A DNA stretch of 64,000 nucleotides from Lactarius indigo (GCA_025766275.1 JAFKAC010000092.1:165297-229296); one strand, 5' to 3'. Positions 22,036 through 32,120 are shown, counted from the first letter of the stretch. The notes: generated by a model from the sequence alone, not told the origin. Made by a program: numbers and translations.

Positions 22036-25000
22036 AGGGTCGACGTCCGCGTTGGCCAATGTATCCACATGATGAGCTTGCCAAGGTAAGGACGCGTAAA
22101 TAAGAGCCGCTATTTTTCTAGGTGCGCCTGGGTTTGAGGAATGGAATTCCTTAACCGTATCAGGGGCGTGTGCTAGATTTTTAGCCGGTTCCCATGTGTC
22201 CTCACCCTCACCGTATCCTTTCCAACGGACGAGGTATTTAAGAGTACGACCAAAGAGCTTAGAATCTCGTATATGGTCAACTTCATACTCTTCTTCTCCC
22301 TCGACCGTTACTGGATCGGGTGGTGGAGGCGTGAGCCCATTGACTTCGTTTCCTTTGTAAGGAGAGAGGCGATCTACATGAAATACATCATGGATCCGTA
22401 ATGCAGGGGGCAGTGCAAGCTTATAGTCGACATCACTTATAACTTTAGTGACTTCAAATGGGCCCAGTTGCTTGGGTCCCAATTTGGACGACTGCTGATG
22501 TATCTTTATCTGCTTAGCTTGCAACCAGACTTTATCCCCGACGTTGAAGGAGTATGGCTTAGTCCTTTGTTCAACGTCTGTCTGCATTCGCCTTTTACTT
22601 AGGCGTAGAGCCGCCTCTGCATCCTTACGAGCAGAAACTAGGTGTTGAAGGCGCTTGTCGAGCAGTGGAATACCCATGGGCCTACCGGCAGGAATAGTGA
22701 AGTCAGGCGTGAAGCCGTATAGTAGCTCAAAAGGGGTATGACCCGTTGCTGAGTTGAGCCTACTATTGACTACAAATTCTGCCGTAGGAAGCAGGTCTGC
22801 CCAATCATCCTGTCTTTTGCTAATGAACATGCGCAAGTATATTTCAACTTCTTGATTTTTGCGCTCGACCTGTCCATTAGCTTGAGGGTGATAGGCTGTG
22901 GTAAGACCTGCGTCTATTCCTAGTCGCTTATAAAGAGCCCGCATGCTTCGCGCTGCAAATTGGGGTCCTCGATCGCTTATAACTTTGCGAGGGATCCCAT
23001 GCAGGGGAAAGACTTGCTCAAAGTAGATGGATGCCACCCCATCAGCCGTAATCTGAGAGGTCACTGGGAACAGATGAATCTGTTTGGTATAATGATCTAC
23101 GATGTTTAAGATCATATCCTTTCCATGTGACATAGGCAGTGGACCGATTAGATCGATCCCGACTATCTGCCAAGGTCCCTCAGGTACTTCTTGCGGCTGA
23201 ATGGTTGCTTTGGGGTGCAGATCTTTGCGATAACGTTGGCATCGATCGCATCCTTCTACATATGAGGCGATAAAGCCTGACATGCGTGGCCACCAATAAT
23301 AGTGACTAACTAGCTCTATGGTTCCATTCTTTCCAGGGTGTCCGGTAGTGATTGAGTCGTGGCAAGACTTTACCACGTCTCGATGAAGGGCACGATCATT
23401 TGGGACATATAGTTTACCCCGGTGATAAACGAAACCATCTTCTTCTTCCCACATTAAGACGCCATCGGTGAGAGCCTTAGGAGCGGTCTTAGAGATACTT
23501 TTAAGACCCTCTATTACTTCAGCTTCTCGAATCGATGCGAGCTTAATGCGACTCCCTAAGGAATCTGTTTCAGGGACGAAATGCGCTTTAGCAGCAGCTA
23601 GGAAGTGCTCAGGTTTTAACACCTGAACCTGACGGTTGTCTTCAGAGTCTCGGACTTGGTCTCGCGAGAAACGACTTAATGCATCGGCTTGCATAGATTC
23701 TCCTCTTTTATAGGTGATTTTGAAGGCGAACCGACTTAAGAATAAGGCCCATCGAGCTTGGCGCCTATTTAAGTCTTTCATGGTTGCCCACCATTCCATA
23801 TTCTTATGGTCGGTGATCACTTCGAAAGAGATGCCTTCGAGGAAATGTCTCCAATCCTCTAAGGTGCGGATTAAGCCGAGCATTTCTCTGTCGTATATCT
23901 CGTAGTTGCGTTCTTCTTTGCTCATGGACTGTGAGCGATACGCAATAGGGTGCCAGAGACCGTCCGGGTATTTCTGAGTTAGAATACCGCCAGTAGCAAA
24001 TCCTGAAGCATCTACCTCGACTCTAGTTGGAAGGTTCGGATCGTAGACCTTAAGAATAGGTTCTTGTACGAAACGTTCCTTCAATAGGTCAAAGGCTTTC
24101 TGCTGTTCAGACTGCCAGATCCAAGGAGTGTCTTTCTTAGTAAGGTCATGAAGGGGTCGGGCAATAGCCGCGAAATCCTTGATGAACCTTCTATAGAAAT
24201 TGGCGAACCCGATAAATGCTCTTACTTCTTTGAGCGTAGTCGGGGTTGGCCACTCCTTTACTGCAGAGACCTTGCCAGGGTCCATCTGCACTTCTCCGGG
24301 ACGGATAATCATCCCTAAATACTCCATTTCTTGCTTCTCAAAATCGCACTTCTCAGGCTTGAGATAGAGGTCGTATTGCTCTAACCTTGTTAACACTTCG
24401 CGTACTATCTTTCGATGGTGTTTGAGGTTATTGCTATAGATGAGGATATCATCCATATATACGGCGACCTCTCCTTGTGCGATAAGATCAGCAAAGACGG
24501 CGTTCATTAAGGCTTGGAAAGTGGCGGGGCTATTAGTCATGCCGAAATACATGACTTTAGGCTCGTATAGACCCCTATTGGTGACAATAGCACCTTTCCA
24601 TTCATCGCCTTCTTTGATGCGGATGTTATGATATCCCCACCGAACGTCGAATTTGGTGAAGTATTGAGCTCCCTTGAGCCTATTGATAATATCGGCAGCG
24701 AGTGGAAGTGGATATCGGTTCTTAATGGTAATTTTGTTAAGACGCCGATAGTCTTGGACCAGACGGAGCTTGCCGTCCTTCTTCTTGATGAAGAATACAG
24801 GGGATGCCATAGGTGACTTAGATGGCACTAAATATCCTTTCCCTATATGTTCATCCAAGAATTTGTCCAATTCTACTTGCTCGCTAGGTGACATGGGATA
24901 TGTCTTGACCTTCCAGTGTTTAACTGCATCTGGTTCAAGGTCTATGGCGTGGTCCCATGGCTGATGCTCAGGGAGTCTCTGGGATTCTTCCTCAGAGAAG

Positions 25001-25530
25001 ACTTTTGCGAAGTCACGATAGTGTTCAGGGACCATCTCTTCGAAGGTTTTCTTAGGTTTGGAGGTTATCGCTTTCTCGGCAATCTGCTGAGAGTACGTGA
25101 AACCGGCCAAACAGAAAACTTCGTCAGAGACAGTGTCCAACACTTTCTCCGCAAGGAGACGGCGGTGTTCCATACGGTTCGCCATAATGCGCGTCACCTC
25201 TATCTCTATCTCCGGTGCGGCTATTTCAGCGCTGGAGTTGAGACGCATAGTGCCTTCCTGCCAATCTATGTGCGGGTTCCGATGCCTTAGCCAGGGCAGT
25301 CCCAGTATGACTCGTTCTGGGCCTAGTGAGGTGACCATGAAGTCGAATTTTTCTGCACTAGGACCAACTTTGAGGACGAGTGTTACTTTATGGGTGATAC
25401 TGCCTGCTTCATTGAGCGTCCCGTCTATGTTATAAAGGGTAATGGGATGCTCTAGCGGAACCTGCAACATCTTGTGGCGGTCAGCGTACTTCTTGTCCAG
25501 GAACAACGAGGTTGCTCCGGAATCTACCAT
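22033..25530 (-). CDS. pol: gypsy Pol polyprotein (protease, RT, RNase H, integrase, chromodomain)
   Basis: At least 1165 aa without interruption. Domains in order: aspartic protease (MVDSGATSLFLDKKY, residues 1-15); reverse transcriptase with FFIKKKDGKLRLVQDYRRLN and the catalytic YMDDILIYSNN (~residue 360); RNase H (VEVDASGFATGGIL); integrase with an H-x3-H...C-x2-C zinc site (HDSITTGHPG to CDRCQRY), catalytic D (GIDLIGPLP), D (ISDRGPQFAA) and E (HPQANGQVERKNQE); a C-terminal chromodomain (YLVRWKGYGEGEDTWEPAKN). The chromodomain marks it as a chromovirus that may target heterochromatin. The frame is open upstream to about 25690 (FHISVELQGRHRTVKVAA), so the true start is earlier than this Met. 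Gag is in another frame. Confidence 0.95.
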   Translation of the reverse strand: MVDSGATSLFLDKKYADRHKMLQVPLEHPITLYNIDGTLNEAGSITHKVTLVLKVGPSAEKFDFMVTSLGPERVILGLPWLRHRNPHIDWQEGTMRLNSSAEIAAPEIEIEVTRIMANRMEHRRLLAEKVLDTVSDEVFCLAGFTYSQQIAEKAITSKPKKTFEEMVPEHYRDFAKVFSEEESQRLPEHQPWDHAIDLEPDAVKHWKVKTYPMSPSEQVELDKFLDEHIGKGYLVPSKSPMASPVFFIKKKDGKLRLVQDYRRLNKITIKNRYPLPLAADIINRLKGAQYFTKFDVRWGYHNIRIKEGDEWKGAIVTNRGLYEPKVMYFGMTNSPATFQALMNAVFADLIAQGEVAVYMDDILIYSNNLKHHRKIVREVLTRLEQYDLYLKPEKCDFEKQEMEYLGMIIRPGEVQMDPGKVSAVKEWPTPTTLKEVRAFIGFANFYRRFIKDFAAIARPLHDLTKKDTPWIWQSEQQKAFDLLKERFVQEPILKVYDPNLPTRVEVDASGFATGGILTQKYPDGLWHPIAYRSQSMSKEERNYEIYDREMLGLIRTLEDWRHFLEGISFEVITDHKNMEWWATMKDLNRRQARWALFLSRFAFKITYKRGESMQADALSRFSRDQVRDSEDNRQVQVLKPEHFLAAAKAHFVPETDSLGSRIKLASIREAEVIEGLKSISKTAPKALTDGVLMWEEEDGFVYHRGKLYVPNDRALHRDVVKSCHDSITTGHPGKNGTIELVSHYYWWPRMSGFIASYVEGCDRCQRYRKDLHPKATIQPQEVPEGPWQIVGIDLIGPLPMSHGKDMILNIVDHYTKQIHLFPVTSQITADGVASIYFEQVFPLHGIPRKVISDRGPQFAARSMRALYKRLGIDAGLTTAYHPQANGQVERKNQEVEIYLRMFISKRQDDWADLLPTAEFVVNSRLNSATGHTPFELLYGFTPDFTIPAGRPMGIPLLDKRLQHLVSARKDAEAALRLSKRRMQTDVEQRTKPYSFNVGDKVWLQAKQIKIHQQSSKLGPKQLGPFEVTKVISDVDYKLALPPALRIHDVFHVDRLSPYKGNEVNGLTPPPPDPVTVEGEEEYEVDHIRDSKLFGRTLKYLVRWKGYGEGEDTWEPAKNLAHAPDTVKEFHSSNPGAPRKIAALIYASLPWQAHHVDTLANADVDP

Positions 25531-25906
25531 GGCTGCTACTTTTACAGTACGATGACGTCCTTGTAATTCAACAGAAATATGAAAATGAGATTTGCTATCT
25601 TTTGTTTCGGGAATAATACATGAAGAAAGCGCTGCATCACTTGCGGCGCTGCTACAAATTGTGGAGCAATCGGAACACTAATACTATTGTTCATCTCCGA
25701 GGCAGATGTAGATGTAGAATCAGAACAGGAAGCCGAGACATCACTACTATCAACATGACAGGCAGAAACAAAGTGGTACGTAGGAATTACAGATTGGTCC
25801 GAGTCCGAAACGAGGCGAGATCGTAGGCATATCTTACAACTACATGAGGCCGAGTCAACCATATCTGTTTTACAGGGGGAGTCCGCAGCTATGACTACCC
25901 CTGGAT

Positions 25907-27133
25907 CTAAAAAGCCGCCTTAAGAGCGTTGATTTGCTCTTGCTGTGCGGTGAGCGCCGCCAATAACTTTGCCACGTCTGCCTGGGACGTATTGGCTTTG
26001 GGCGGTGCGGGAGTACTTGATTGGGCGGTGGAAGCCGCCGACTGACTGGAGGAAGGTTGGGAGGGGGTCTCTTCGCTACTGGCCGCAGCTTTCGCTTTGG
26101 CGGGTTTCCCCATAAATTTGAGCATGCAGACGGGTGCCCTATGTCCGACCTTTTGACAATGGTGGCACACGTCGCGTTCGTGGTTTCCATCCTTCTTTGA
26201 GTGGTCCTTAGAACCACACCCGTAACATTTGCCTTGCATATGTTTTTGATAATCCTGCCGGGTCTTTCCGCTGGATGCAGGCTTGCTCGTGCCGGACCCC
26301 TGCTGGCGTGATGCGTCAACTTGCATCGCATCTGGGTCGGACGGCTTGCCTGCAGGCAAGATCGACTGGCTGGACGAACCGCCCTTCTTCTCTGAGTCCC
26401 TCTGTCTCAGTCGCTGATCCAGCGATTGTGAGACCTGCTTGAGGTCGTCAAAGTCTACATGGGCCTTGTCCGTCAAGGCTAAGGCATCTTTTACACGGTC
26501 CGAAAGACCGTCGTAAAAGCGGGTGCAGAGGTCTGCTTTTGACCATCCAGTCTGTCCAGAGTACTGTTCGAACACGGATCGGTACTCTGCAACTGATCCG
26601 CGGCCCTGCTTTGTCTTCTTCAGCTGCTCCCTCGCTGTCTCTGTGGTGTCGAGGGGTGAGAACCGTCGGTTAAACTCCTTGACGAATTCGTCCCAAGAGC
26701 TACCGAACGGGATGTTGTTTGACTGAAGTTGTTCGAGGTAGGGGAGAGCCCATGACTTGGCTTCCCCTTCCATAAGGTTAAGAACCGCCATAATCCAGCG
26801 GTCTTCTGCCCGGAAGTACATGCCCTGGGCCGGGTCCCAGGTATTCATAGCGTCCTGCTGTGAGCCTGCCCAATTATGGAAGGCGGCAAGGAAGTGATGG
26901 GCATCTGTAGAGTTGCCTTTCCCATCCCATGCTTTGGGACGGGCCACTACTTCCTTGTGCTTGGTGCTGGGCTTGGCCGCGGTTGCTGAAACCTGTGCGG
27001 TCAAGTCCGTGACCTTTTGCGTAAGTATGCCGACTACTTGGCCCAGATCACTTATTAGGCGCAAGCAGTCGTTGAGAGTTGGGGGCGGAGCAGGAGCTGT
27101 TGGTGTGGGGGGAGCGGCGGCGGCGGCGGACAT
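25907..27133 (-). CDS. gag: gypsy Gag (capsid and nucleocapsid)
   Basis: 408 aa from the Met at 27133. Capsid-like region with TDAHHFLAAFHNWAG, WALPYLEQLQ, FVKEFNRRFSPLDTTETARE and GSVAEYRSVFEQY. The nucleocapsid has one CCHC knuckle (CHHCQKVGHRAPVC) after a degenerate one (CYGCGSKDH). The frame stays open upstream to about 27320 (PTGVTSKYRTILSKEEKEW), so the start may lie further 5'. Pol follows after about 200 nt in a different frame. Confidence 0.88.
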   Translation of the reverse strand: MSAAAAAPPTPTAPAPPPTLNDCLRLISDLGQVVGILTQKVTDLTAQVSATAAKPSTKHKEVVARPKAWDGKGNSTDAHHFLAAFHNWAGSQQDAMNTWDPAQGMYFRAEDRWIMAVLNLMEGEAKSWALPYLEQLQSNNIPFGSSWDEFVKEFNRRFSPLDTTETAREQLKKTKQGRGSVAEYRSVFEQYSGQTGWSKADLCTRFYDGLSDRVKDALALTDKAHVDFDDLKQVSQSLDQRLRQRDSEKKGGSSSQSILPAGKPSDPDAMQVDASRQQGSGTSKPASSGKTRQDYQKHMQGKCYGCGSKDHSKKDGNHERDVCHHCQKVGHRAPVCMLKFMGKPAKAKAAASSEETPSQPSSSQSAASTAQSSTPAPPKANTSQADVAKLLAALTAQQEQINALKAAF

Positions 27134-27269
27134 CTTATCTAACTCGTCCTGTCTTTTTCTTTCCTCGTACTTTTTTATCGACTCCCGTCTGTCTTCGATA
27201 AGGCGAAGCTGTTCGTCTTCGTCGAATTCGTCCCAGTTGTCGAAGTTCTTGATCCACTCTTTTTCTTCT

Positions 27270-27959
27270 TTAGAGAGGATCGTTCTGTACTTGGACGTTA
27301 CTCCTGTGGGATACTGAGCTTGAGCTTGAGCTGCTCTCTGTTTCCCTTTGGGAGCTATCGTGGGAGTGGACGGATGGGGGAGGAGAAAGTTCGGGGACTA
27401 ATGCTGCCGCAAAGGCGATCAGCTGAGGGACGGTGAAAGGGGTGCCTGCAACAAGGCCAAATGCTCCGTGAAGTTCTAGAAGGGCGTAACGAAAATCTCT
27501 GTCGTAATAGATGGCGCGGACGTATGCTTCCGCGTCGTTCTGTGGTTCGCCTTCTAGAGAGAACCTGTAGTGAACTTCTTCACCAGCAAAGACTTCTTGC
27601 TGATAAACTACAGGGGGTGCTTGGGGGTCGTCAACGAGTGTCTCGTTGGAGGAGGAGTGCGCCGAGTGATAGGAGTGCTCCGAAGCTACTGTCGGAGTAG
27701 GTGATGCAAAACGGGGTGAAGGGATTGGGTCAGAGGACGATTGACCTGCTCCCTGAACGTGTAGCGATGCCGAAGCAGAGGCTGAGTTTGGAGTGAAATA
27801 AGAACGTGGGGGTGACGGGGGCGCTGGGACAGGGAGTGCTGTTTCCTGTCTCCTCCGGAAGATACGTCGAAGACGCTGACGAACGTTCGCAAATATGCGA
27901 GGCAGTTTGAAAATAGAAGGTGGTATAATGTGACGACGTGTTACGACGACCGCGAAGCG
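27270..27959 (-). other. Open frame upstream of gag without an early ATG
   Basis: A 229-codon frame between a TAG at 27962-27960 and a TAA at 27272-27270, overlapping the open 5' extension of gag in another frame. It reads a basic segment (RIFANVRQRLRRIFRRRQE), a Ser/Pro-rich linker and then a globular-looking stretch (EAYVRAIYYDRDFRYALLEL, HGAFGLVAGTPFTVPQLIAF). It could be an N-terminal Gag part reached by splicing or frameshifting, or a chance open frame. Confidence 0.4.
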
Positions 27960-28464
27960 CTAAGTCGAAGGTGATTGGAGAGTCCGATCAAGCAAGACCA
28001 ATACACAGTGGTGTTTCACACTGCGCGAGGCTGCGGCGATAACGGAGTACTCAGGAATGGGGTAATGAATTTGTGCAAGAACACAAGGCTGTCTGCCGCA
28101 GTCTCCTCGACCTGTTGGCTGCCTCTCACGCCGAAGCGCTCTCAAACTTTTCTGTTTACTTCGCGTACAGCTGTCGCAGGCTAGGCCTGGCAGGCTTCTC
28201 TTCCACTTGCAGCTTATCTGGCGTGGTGACCAGTTCTGCAAGCAGTACCCAGGAACTTTACTGATGACCAGATAAAGTCCTATAGGCAAGCACAATCTAT
28301 GCCGATTTTACGGACACTAGAGTTGTACCAAGATAGCGCAGATTCTGCGTACGAAGGTCCACAGGCAAAGAGTGAGGTGTATGACACAAGGGACTTGTGG
28401 TCGTCAACCACCTAGAAGGGAAAATAGAAAACGCCGGTAAGAAAGAAGGGGCGTGTGAAGGAAG
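27960..28464. other. 5' untranslated leader of the gypsy element
   Basis: About 500 bp between the primer-binding site and the first open frame. No coding sequence was recognised; the packaging signal would be expected here. Confidence 0.5.
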
Positions 28465-28474
28465 AACTTGTCCT
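28465..28474 (-). other. Primer-binding site, self-priming type
   Basis: Two bases inside the 5' LTR edge, the minus strand reads AGGACAAGTT. This is the exact complement of AACTTGTCCT in the LTR at 28751-28742, about 30 nt after the TATA box. In the Tf1/sushi group the RNA 5' end folds back and primes reverse transcription; this arrangement fits that model. No common tRNA 3' end match was recognised. Confidence 0.6.
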
Positions 28475-28476
28475 AA

Positions 28477-29252
28477 TGTAGCGGTATGACTTATCGCGTA
28501 CAACTAGACCAAGGTGAGGTAAGCGAACTGAACAGGTAGCACACCCAAGCCTAACGCGGAGACAAGTCACGCGCCGAACGTACAGTCACAACGGAGAGTA
28601 TGCACACTTGAGGACTTTATACAAGTCCAAAGGCAAGGTGATCACGCTGTGGCACGCTGAGTGGAGAACCAAGAGGACAAGTTAACATTGGAGAAGAGTA
28701 AGGGAAGTACAGTGGAATACGCACCTGAGTGGAGAACCAAGAGGACAAGTTGGTTCCACTCAGGTCGCTACATGAGGGTTTATATACTGTGCTGCGGCTG
28801 AGTTCGAATTACTATCGAACCTTGTTACTAAAGGTACGGGTAATAGTAATGAGTCAGACGCTGACGCGTCGTGTCTAATAATAGCATTATCTATTGTGCT
28901 GACTGATGCACAGTCATTAACGCTGACAGAACAATGACGTGTCCTTATCTATGAGTCATAACCCTATAACAACGTAGTCTAGAACTATCTAGAATGTTCC
29001 CTGCTTATCGTCCAATGAGAAACTACTATACTAATGAGGAAAGTGACCTAAAGAGGTAACTCCTGATAAGGAAGTTACTATCCCAGGGTCACGTGCTTGT
29101 GGGTGCACATGTTGGCATCACGTGACTGACCATCTTATCATATCTAATGATAAGGACTTGGATGTTTGAACACAACGTTGGACGTTCGTATCTCTACCAA
29201 ATAAATCCGTAAAAATACAGAAAAATAAGGTGAAAATAGAGCGTCCGTGACA
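28477..29252 (-). repeat. 5' LTR of the gypsy element
   Basis: 776 bp, near identical to 21245-22020. Contains the TATA box and the likely RNA start. Confidence 0.95.
28779..28786 (-). promoter_or_regulatory. TATA box of the gypsy 5' LTR
   Basis: TATATAAA on the minus strand, 35 nt upstream (first base to first base) of AACTTGTCCT at 28751, the sequence that also pairs with the primer-binding site. The spacing suits a transcription start there. Confidence 0.65.
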
Positions 29253-31778
29253 GCGAGTTTCGCGCCTTGGAGGTCGTACTCTTCTGGGACATCTAGGATG
29301 AGTTCGTCTGGCTCGTCTTTCTCCGCGCCTTCTTTGGCTAATTTGTCGCATTCCTCGTTTCCTAGCGTGCCGTTATGTCCTTTTACCCATTCAAAGTGTG
29401 TTGTGGCTGTGCGTCTCTTAAGGAGATATGCGGCCATCTTAAAAAGGTTGGCGTTCTTTATGTCTATCCATCCGTTATCTTCCCAGGTGCTGAGATGCTT
29501 TGTTAGGCCATGTATGACATATTTGGAGTCCGTTCTGATCAGTATTGGCCAGAAAGTGGGTACTGCGTTTATGGCTTTGATTATTGCGGTGATTTCGCCA
29601 ACTTGGTTTGATTGTAGTTCCCCTGGTACTCGTATTGCTGCATTTCTCCTGTCGCCAGGGCCGATCCATATTCCACTTCCACATCGTGCGTCGTCTCTCC
29701 CGTTACTGAAGCATGCTCCATCTGTGTATATCGTTATTCTAGGGTGGTTGTGGTTGATACCCATGGTATAGCGGCAGGTTGCGGGGTGGGTGGATATTTT
29801 GGACGGGTCTGTGAAGATGCGGAAGCATTCGGCTAGGTTATTCCTGCATGTTATTGTCGGGTCGAAGAGGATTTTGCCATTTTCTTCCCATGCTGTGATG
29901 TTTTGATCTTTTCTTCTCTTGGTTAGCGATAGGTTATCATGGGGGTCTCCCAGCGCCAGGGGGTTTAGTTTGGGGATGGTTTCTTGTATTCTGGTTAGTG
30001 CTTCTGTTGCACATCTGTGTGGGTTGTTACATCTATTGATGCGGTCTTCAACGCATTCTATACAGGCGCATTTTGGGTCTGGGGTGTGGTGTGTTGTTTG
30101 TCTTTCATTTCTTATCCTCACTGAGATTCTCATTAGGTCTGTGATTGTGTTCGCGTGGTGTTTCTTCATGAGGCATTTTGTTGCGGTATTGGTGAGGGGT
30201 CTCTGTTTCACGTTCAAGTGGTACCATGCGGGGAGCTGGGCTCGGATATCTTGGGATAGTCTGATGGCTGCCAGGTTCGTATTGTATTTTCTGGCTGTTT
30301 TGAGCATTCTCATGATGTTGTGTCCTATTTTTATTGCTCTAGGGCCTCGGGAGGGGGGATTCCATGATTGTAAGAAGCAGTTGACAATTGCGACGCTTGA
30401 GGTTCCGGGAGGTGCGGCTGCGGCTATGATGAGGTCTGTTACTGTTGCCCATGCGGGTCTGCTTGGGGTGAAGTTGAGGTATGTCTTCAGCCATATTATT
30501 TCGATCGCTTCGTTTCTCGCTTTGATGTTTAGTAGTTTCAGTCCGCCTTCTTCGAGGGGGCTTTGTAGGGTGCTTATGGCTATTCTAGGGTTGTTTTCTC
30601 GTTCCCATATGAGGGTTCGGATCATTTTCGTGATCGCGTTCTCGATGTGCAACGGCATTCCTTGCGCTTTGGCAAGGAATTGGGTATGCCCTCCTATGAC
30701 GGCTTGGATGATCAGTCTTTTTCCAAATAGGGTGGGGTGTGTGTTATTCCATCTTTTGATTTTCGTTTTCATTTTATCCATTAGCGGTTCCCATGGTGTC
30801 GCGTTGTCTACTCCATTACCTATCCAGGCCCCTAGGATTCTTACGGCGTCTCCGTCCCTCGCAATTCTTACATTATTTTCTAGTGGTCTGGTGTCATGTA
30901 CGTTGAGTTTTCTTGTCGTGTATACTTGTTGTCTGTGCTCTGCAGCGCCTATAGGTATGATCTCGGTCTTTTCTATGTTAAATTTTGCCCCTGATGCTTC
31001 GCACCAGTCTCCTAGGATGTTTTCTACATAATCAAAGCTGTCGTTTTCATTGAGGAAGAGGTTTGTGTCATCTGTGAACAGGGTGAGTTTTATGCTTCGT
31101 TCTAGGCCCGGTATCTTGAATCCAGATATGTGGTTGGAGTTTCTAATCGTACATGCTAATGGCTCGATGGCTAGGTCGAAGAGGGGGCAGGAGAGCAGGT
31201 CTCCCTGTCTGACTCCCCTTGTCACGCAGAATGGTGAACTAAGGGTTCCATTTATCGCTACTCGTGTGTGTGTGTGTTCGTACAGCGTGCGGATTGTTTT
31301 GGTGAAGGTCGGTGGGAGATTAAATGCTGCTAACGTTTCCCACAGATATTGGTGGTTGATCTTGTCGTATGCCTTCTCCTGGTCAAGAGCCACAATTGCT
31401 CCATTTTCTTCCATGACTTCTGTGTAGTTTAAGATTGTCTGCGCGAGTCTTATGTGGTCAAAGATGGACCTTTTTGGGATGAAGCCTGCCTGATCTTCGT
31501 GCACCATGTTTGGGACGTGTTTGAGCAGTTGAAGGGCTAGGACCTTGGTGAGTAGTTTATAGTCTGTGTTGAGGAGCGTTATCGGGCAGTAGTTGCTGAT
31601 TTCTGACGGGTCCTTTTTCTTAAAGATTGGGCACATCCAGCCTAGGGAGAAGTCAGATCTTTCGTCCACTCCGTGTTCCTGTATGTCGCGGAAGAGTAGC
31701 GTGAGGGTTTCTACTATGTTGAAGGCTTCTTGCCCCAGTTTTTGTGCGTCTTCGTATCTTTCATCGAGCAGTTTCCAG
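29253..31778 (-). pseudogene. LINE reverse transcriptase and RNase H segment (5'-truncated)
   Basis: Open on the minus strand from the truncation point. Reverse transcriptase motifs: GWMCPIFKKKDPSEISNYCP, HEDQAGFIPKRSIFDHIRL, VALDQEKAYDKINHQYLW, GVRQGDLLSCPLFDLAIEPL and the catalytic FTDDTNLFL. Then a linker with a Cys cluster (CACIECVEDRINRC) and an RNase H domain with YTDGACFSNG, NQVGEITAI, IRTDSKYVIHGL and HNGTLGNEECDKLAKEG (the D-E-D-D set). It is cut by the gypsy element right after LQGAKLA. The residues before WKLLDERY come from flanking DNA, because the 13-bp target duplication overlaps there. Confidence 0.9.
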
Positions 31779-31791
31779 TTAAATCCGTTCT
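31779..31791. repeat. LINE target-site duplication, right copy
   Basis: TTAAATCCGTTCT, identical to 6701-6713. It marks the 5' truncation point of the LINE and the resumption of the original upstream sequence of the RnpA-like gene. Confidence 0.85.
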
Positions 31792-31853
31792 TGCCCCCGT
31801 CCGTCCTGAACCGAGTCACGGTCTTGAACACCTTCGAATTTTGCTGTCACGTG

Positions 31854-32120
31854 CACTGGAACCAGGAATTGATCTTTCAGCAAAAAAATCTTGAAATAAA
31901 ACTTAATTAAGACTCAAAGTATTTATTTGTAAATTTGTGTGACAATATATATATGTTTAAAGTTTGTAAATCATATGCCCTGAAATGCGCCTGTTGCAGC
32001 TGTCATGTGATCTATAAACTTTAAATATATTGTCACATAAATTTACAAATAAATATTTTGAGTCTCAATCAAGTTTTATTCCAAGATTTTTTGCTGACCA
32101 ACCAATTCCCGGTTCCAGTG
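31854..32120. mobile_element. Fold-back MITE-like element
   Basis: 267 bp that is almost one inverted repeat. The arms of about 125-130 bp start CACTGGAACC(A/G)GGAATTG, run through CAGCAAAAAATCTTG and GACTCAAA.TATTTATTTG, and meet around 31985. Both arms carry GTGACAATATAT. No protein. No clear target duplication was found, so the exact ends are uncertain by a few bases. Confidence 0.75.

Larger units (their letters stand above)
21245..29252 (-). mobile_element. Ty3/gypsy chromovirus (Tf1/sushi-like) LTR retrotransposon
   Basis: Two 776-bp LTRs (21245-22020 and 28477-29252) with TG...CA ends and a 5-bp target duplication GCGAG (21240-21244, 29253-29257). Element sense is the minus strand, so the 5' LTR is the right one. 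Only two differences between LTRs were noticed (an A/G near 21333 versus 28573, a T/C near 21629 versus 28860), about 99.7% identity and hence a recent insertion. It carries gag, a pol with chromodomain, a primer-binding site matching its own RNA start, and a polypurine tract. It sits in the LINE. Confidence 0.95.
6714..31778 (-). mobile_element. 5'-truncated LINE (RT-RNase H, Tad1/I-like) split by three nested insertions
   Basis: The element reads on the minus strand from 31778 to its poly(A) tail (34 T on the plus strand, 6715-6748). It is flanked by 13-bp duplications. Segments in element order: 31778-29253 (reverse transcriptase and RNase H), 21244-21130, 10676-9947 (zinc-binding C-terminus, stop 9988-9986, 3' UTR) and 6915-6714 (rest of 3' UTR, tail). 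Between them lie a Ty3/gypsy element, a Plavaka element and a pogo-like element. With these removed and one copy of each target duplication kept, the LINE is about 3.57 kb, and frame runs from the RNase H end (LQGAKLA) through TITQAQAYRGICKQTP to the CPTC zinc motif. The APE endonuclease and the front of the RT are missing, the usual 5' truncation. Confidence 0.9.

Noticed and set aside
29919..31031. Plus-strand open frame of 370 codons
   Set aside because: It lies opposite the LINE reverse transcriptase, which has all expected motifs; composition is hydrophobic and Cys-rich, as expected for an antisense shadow.
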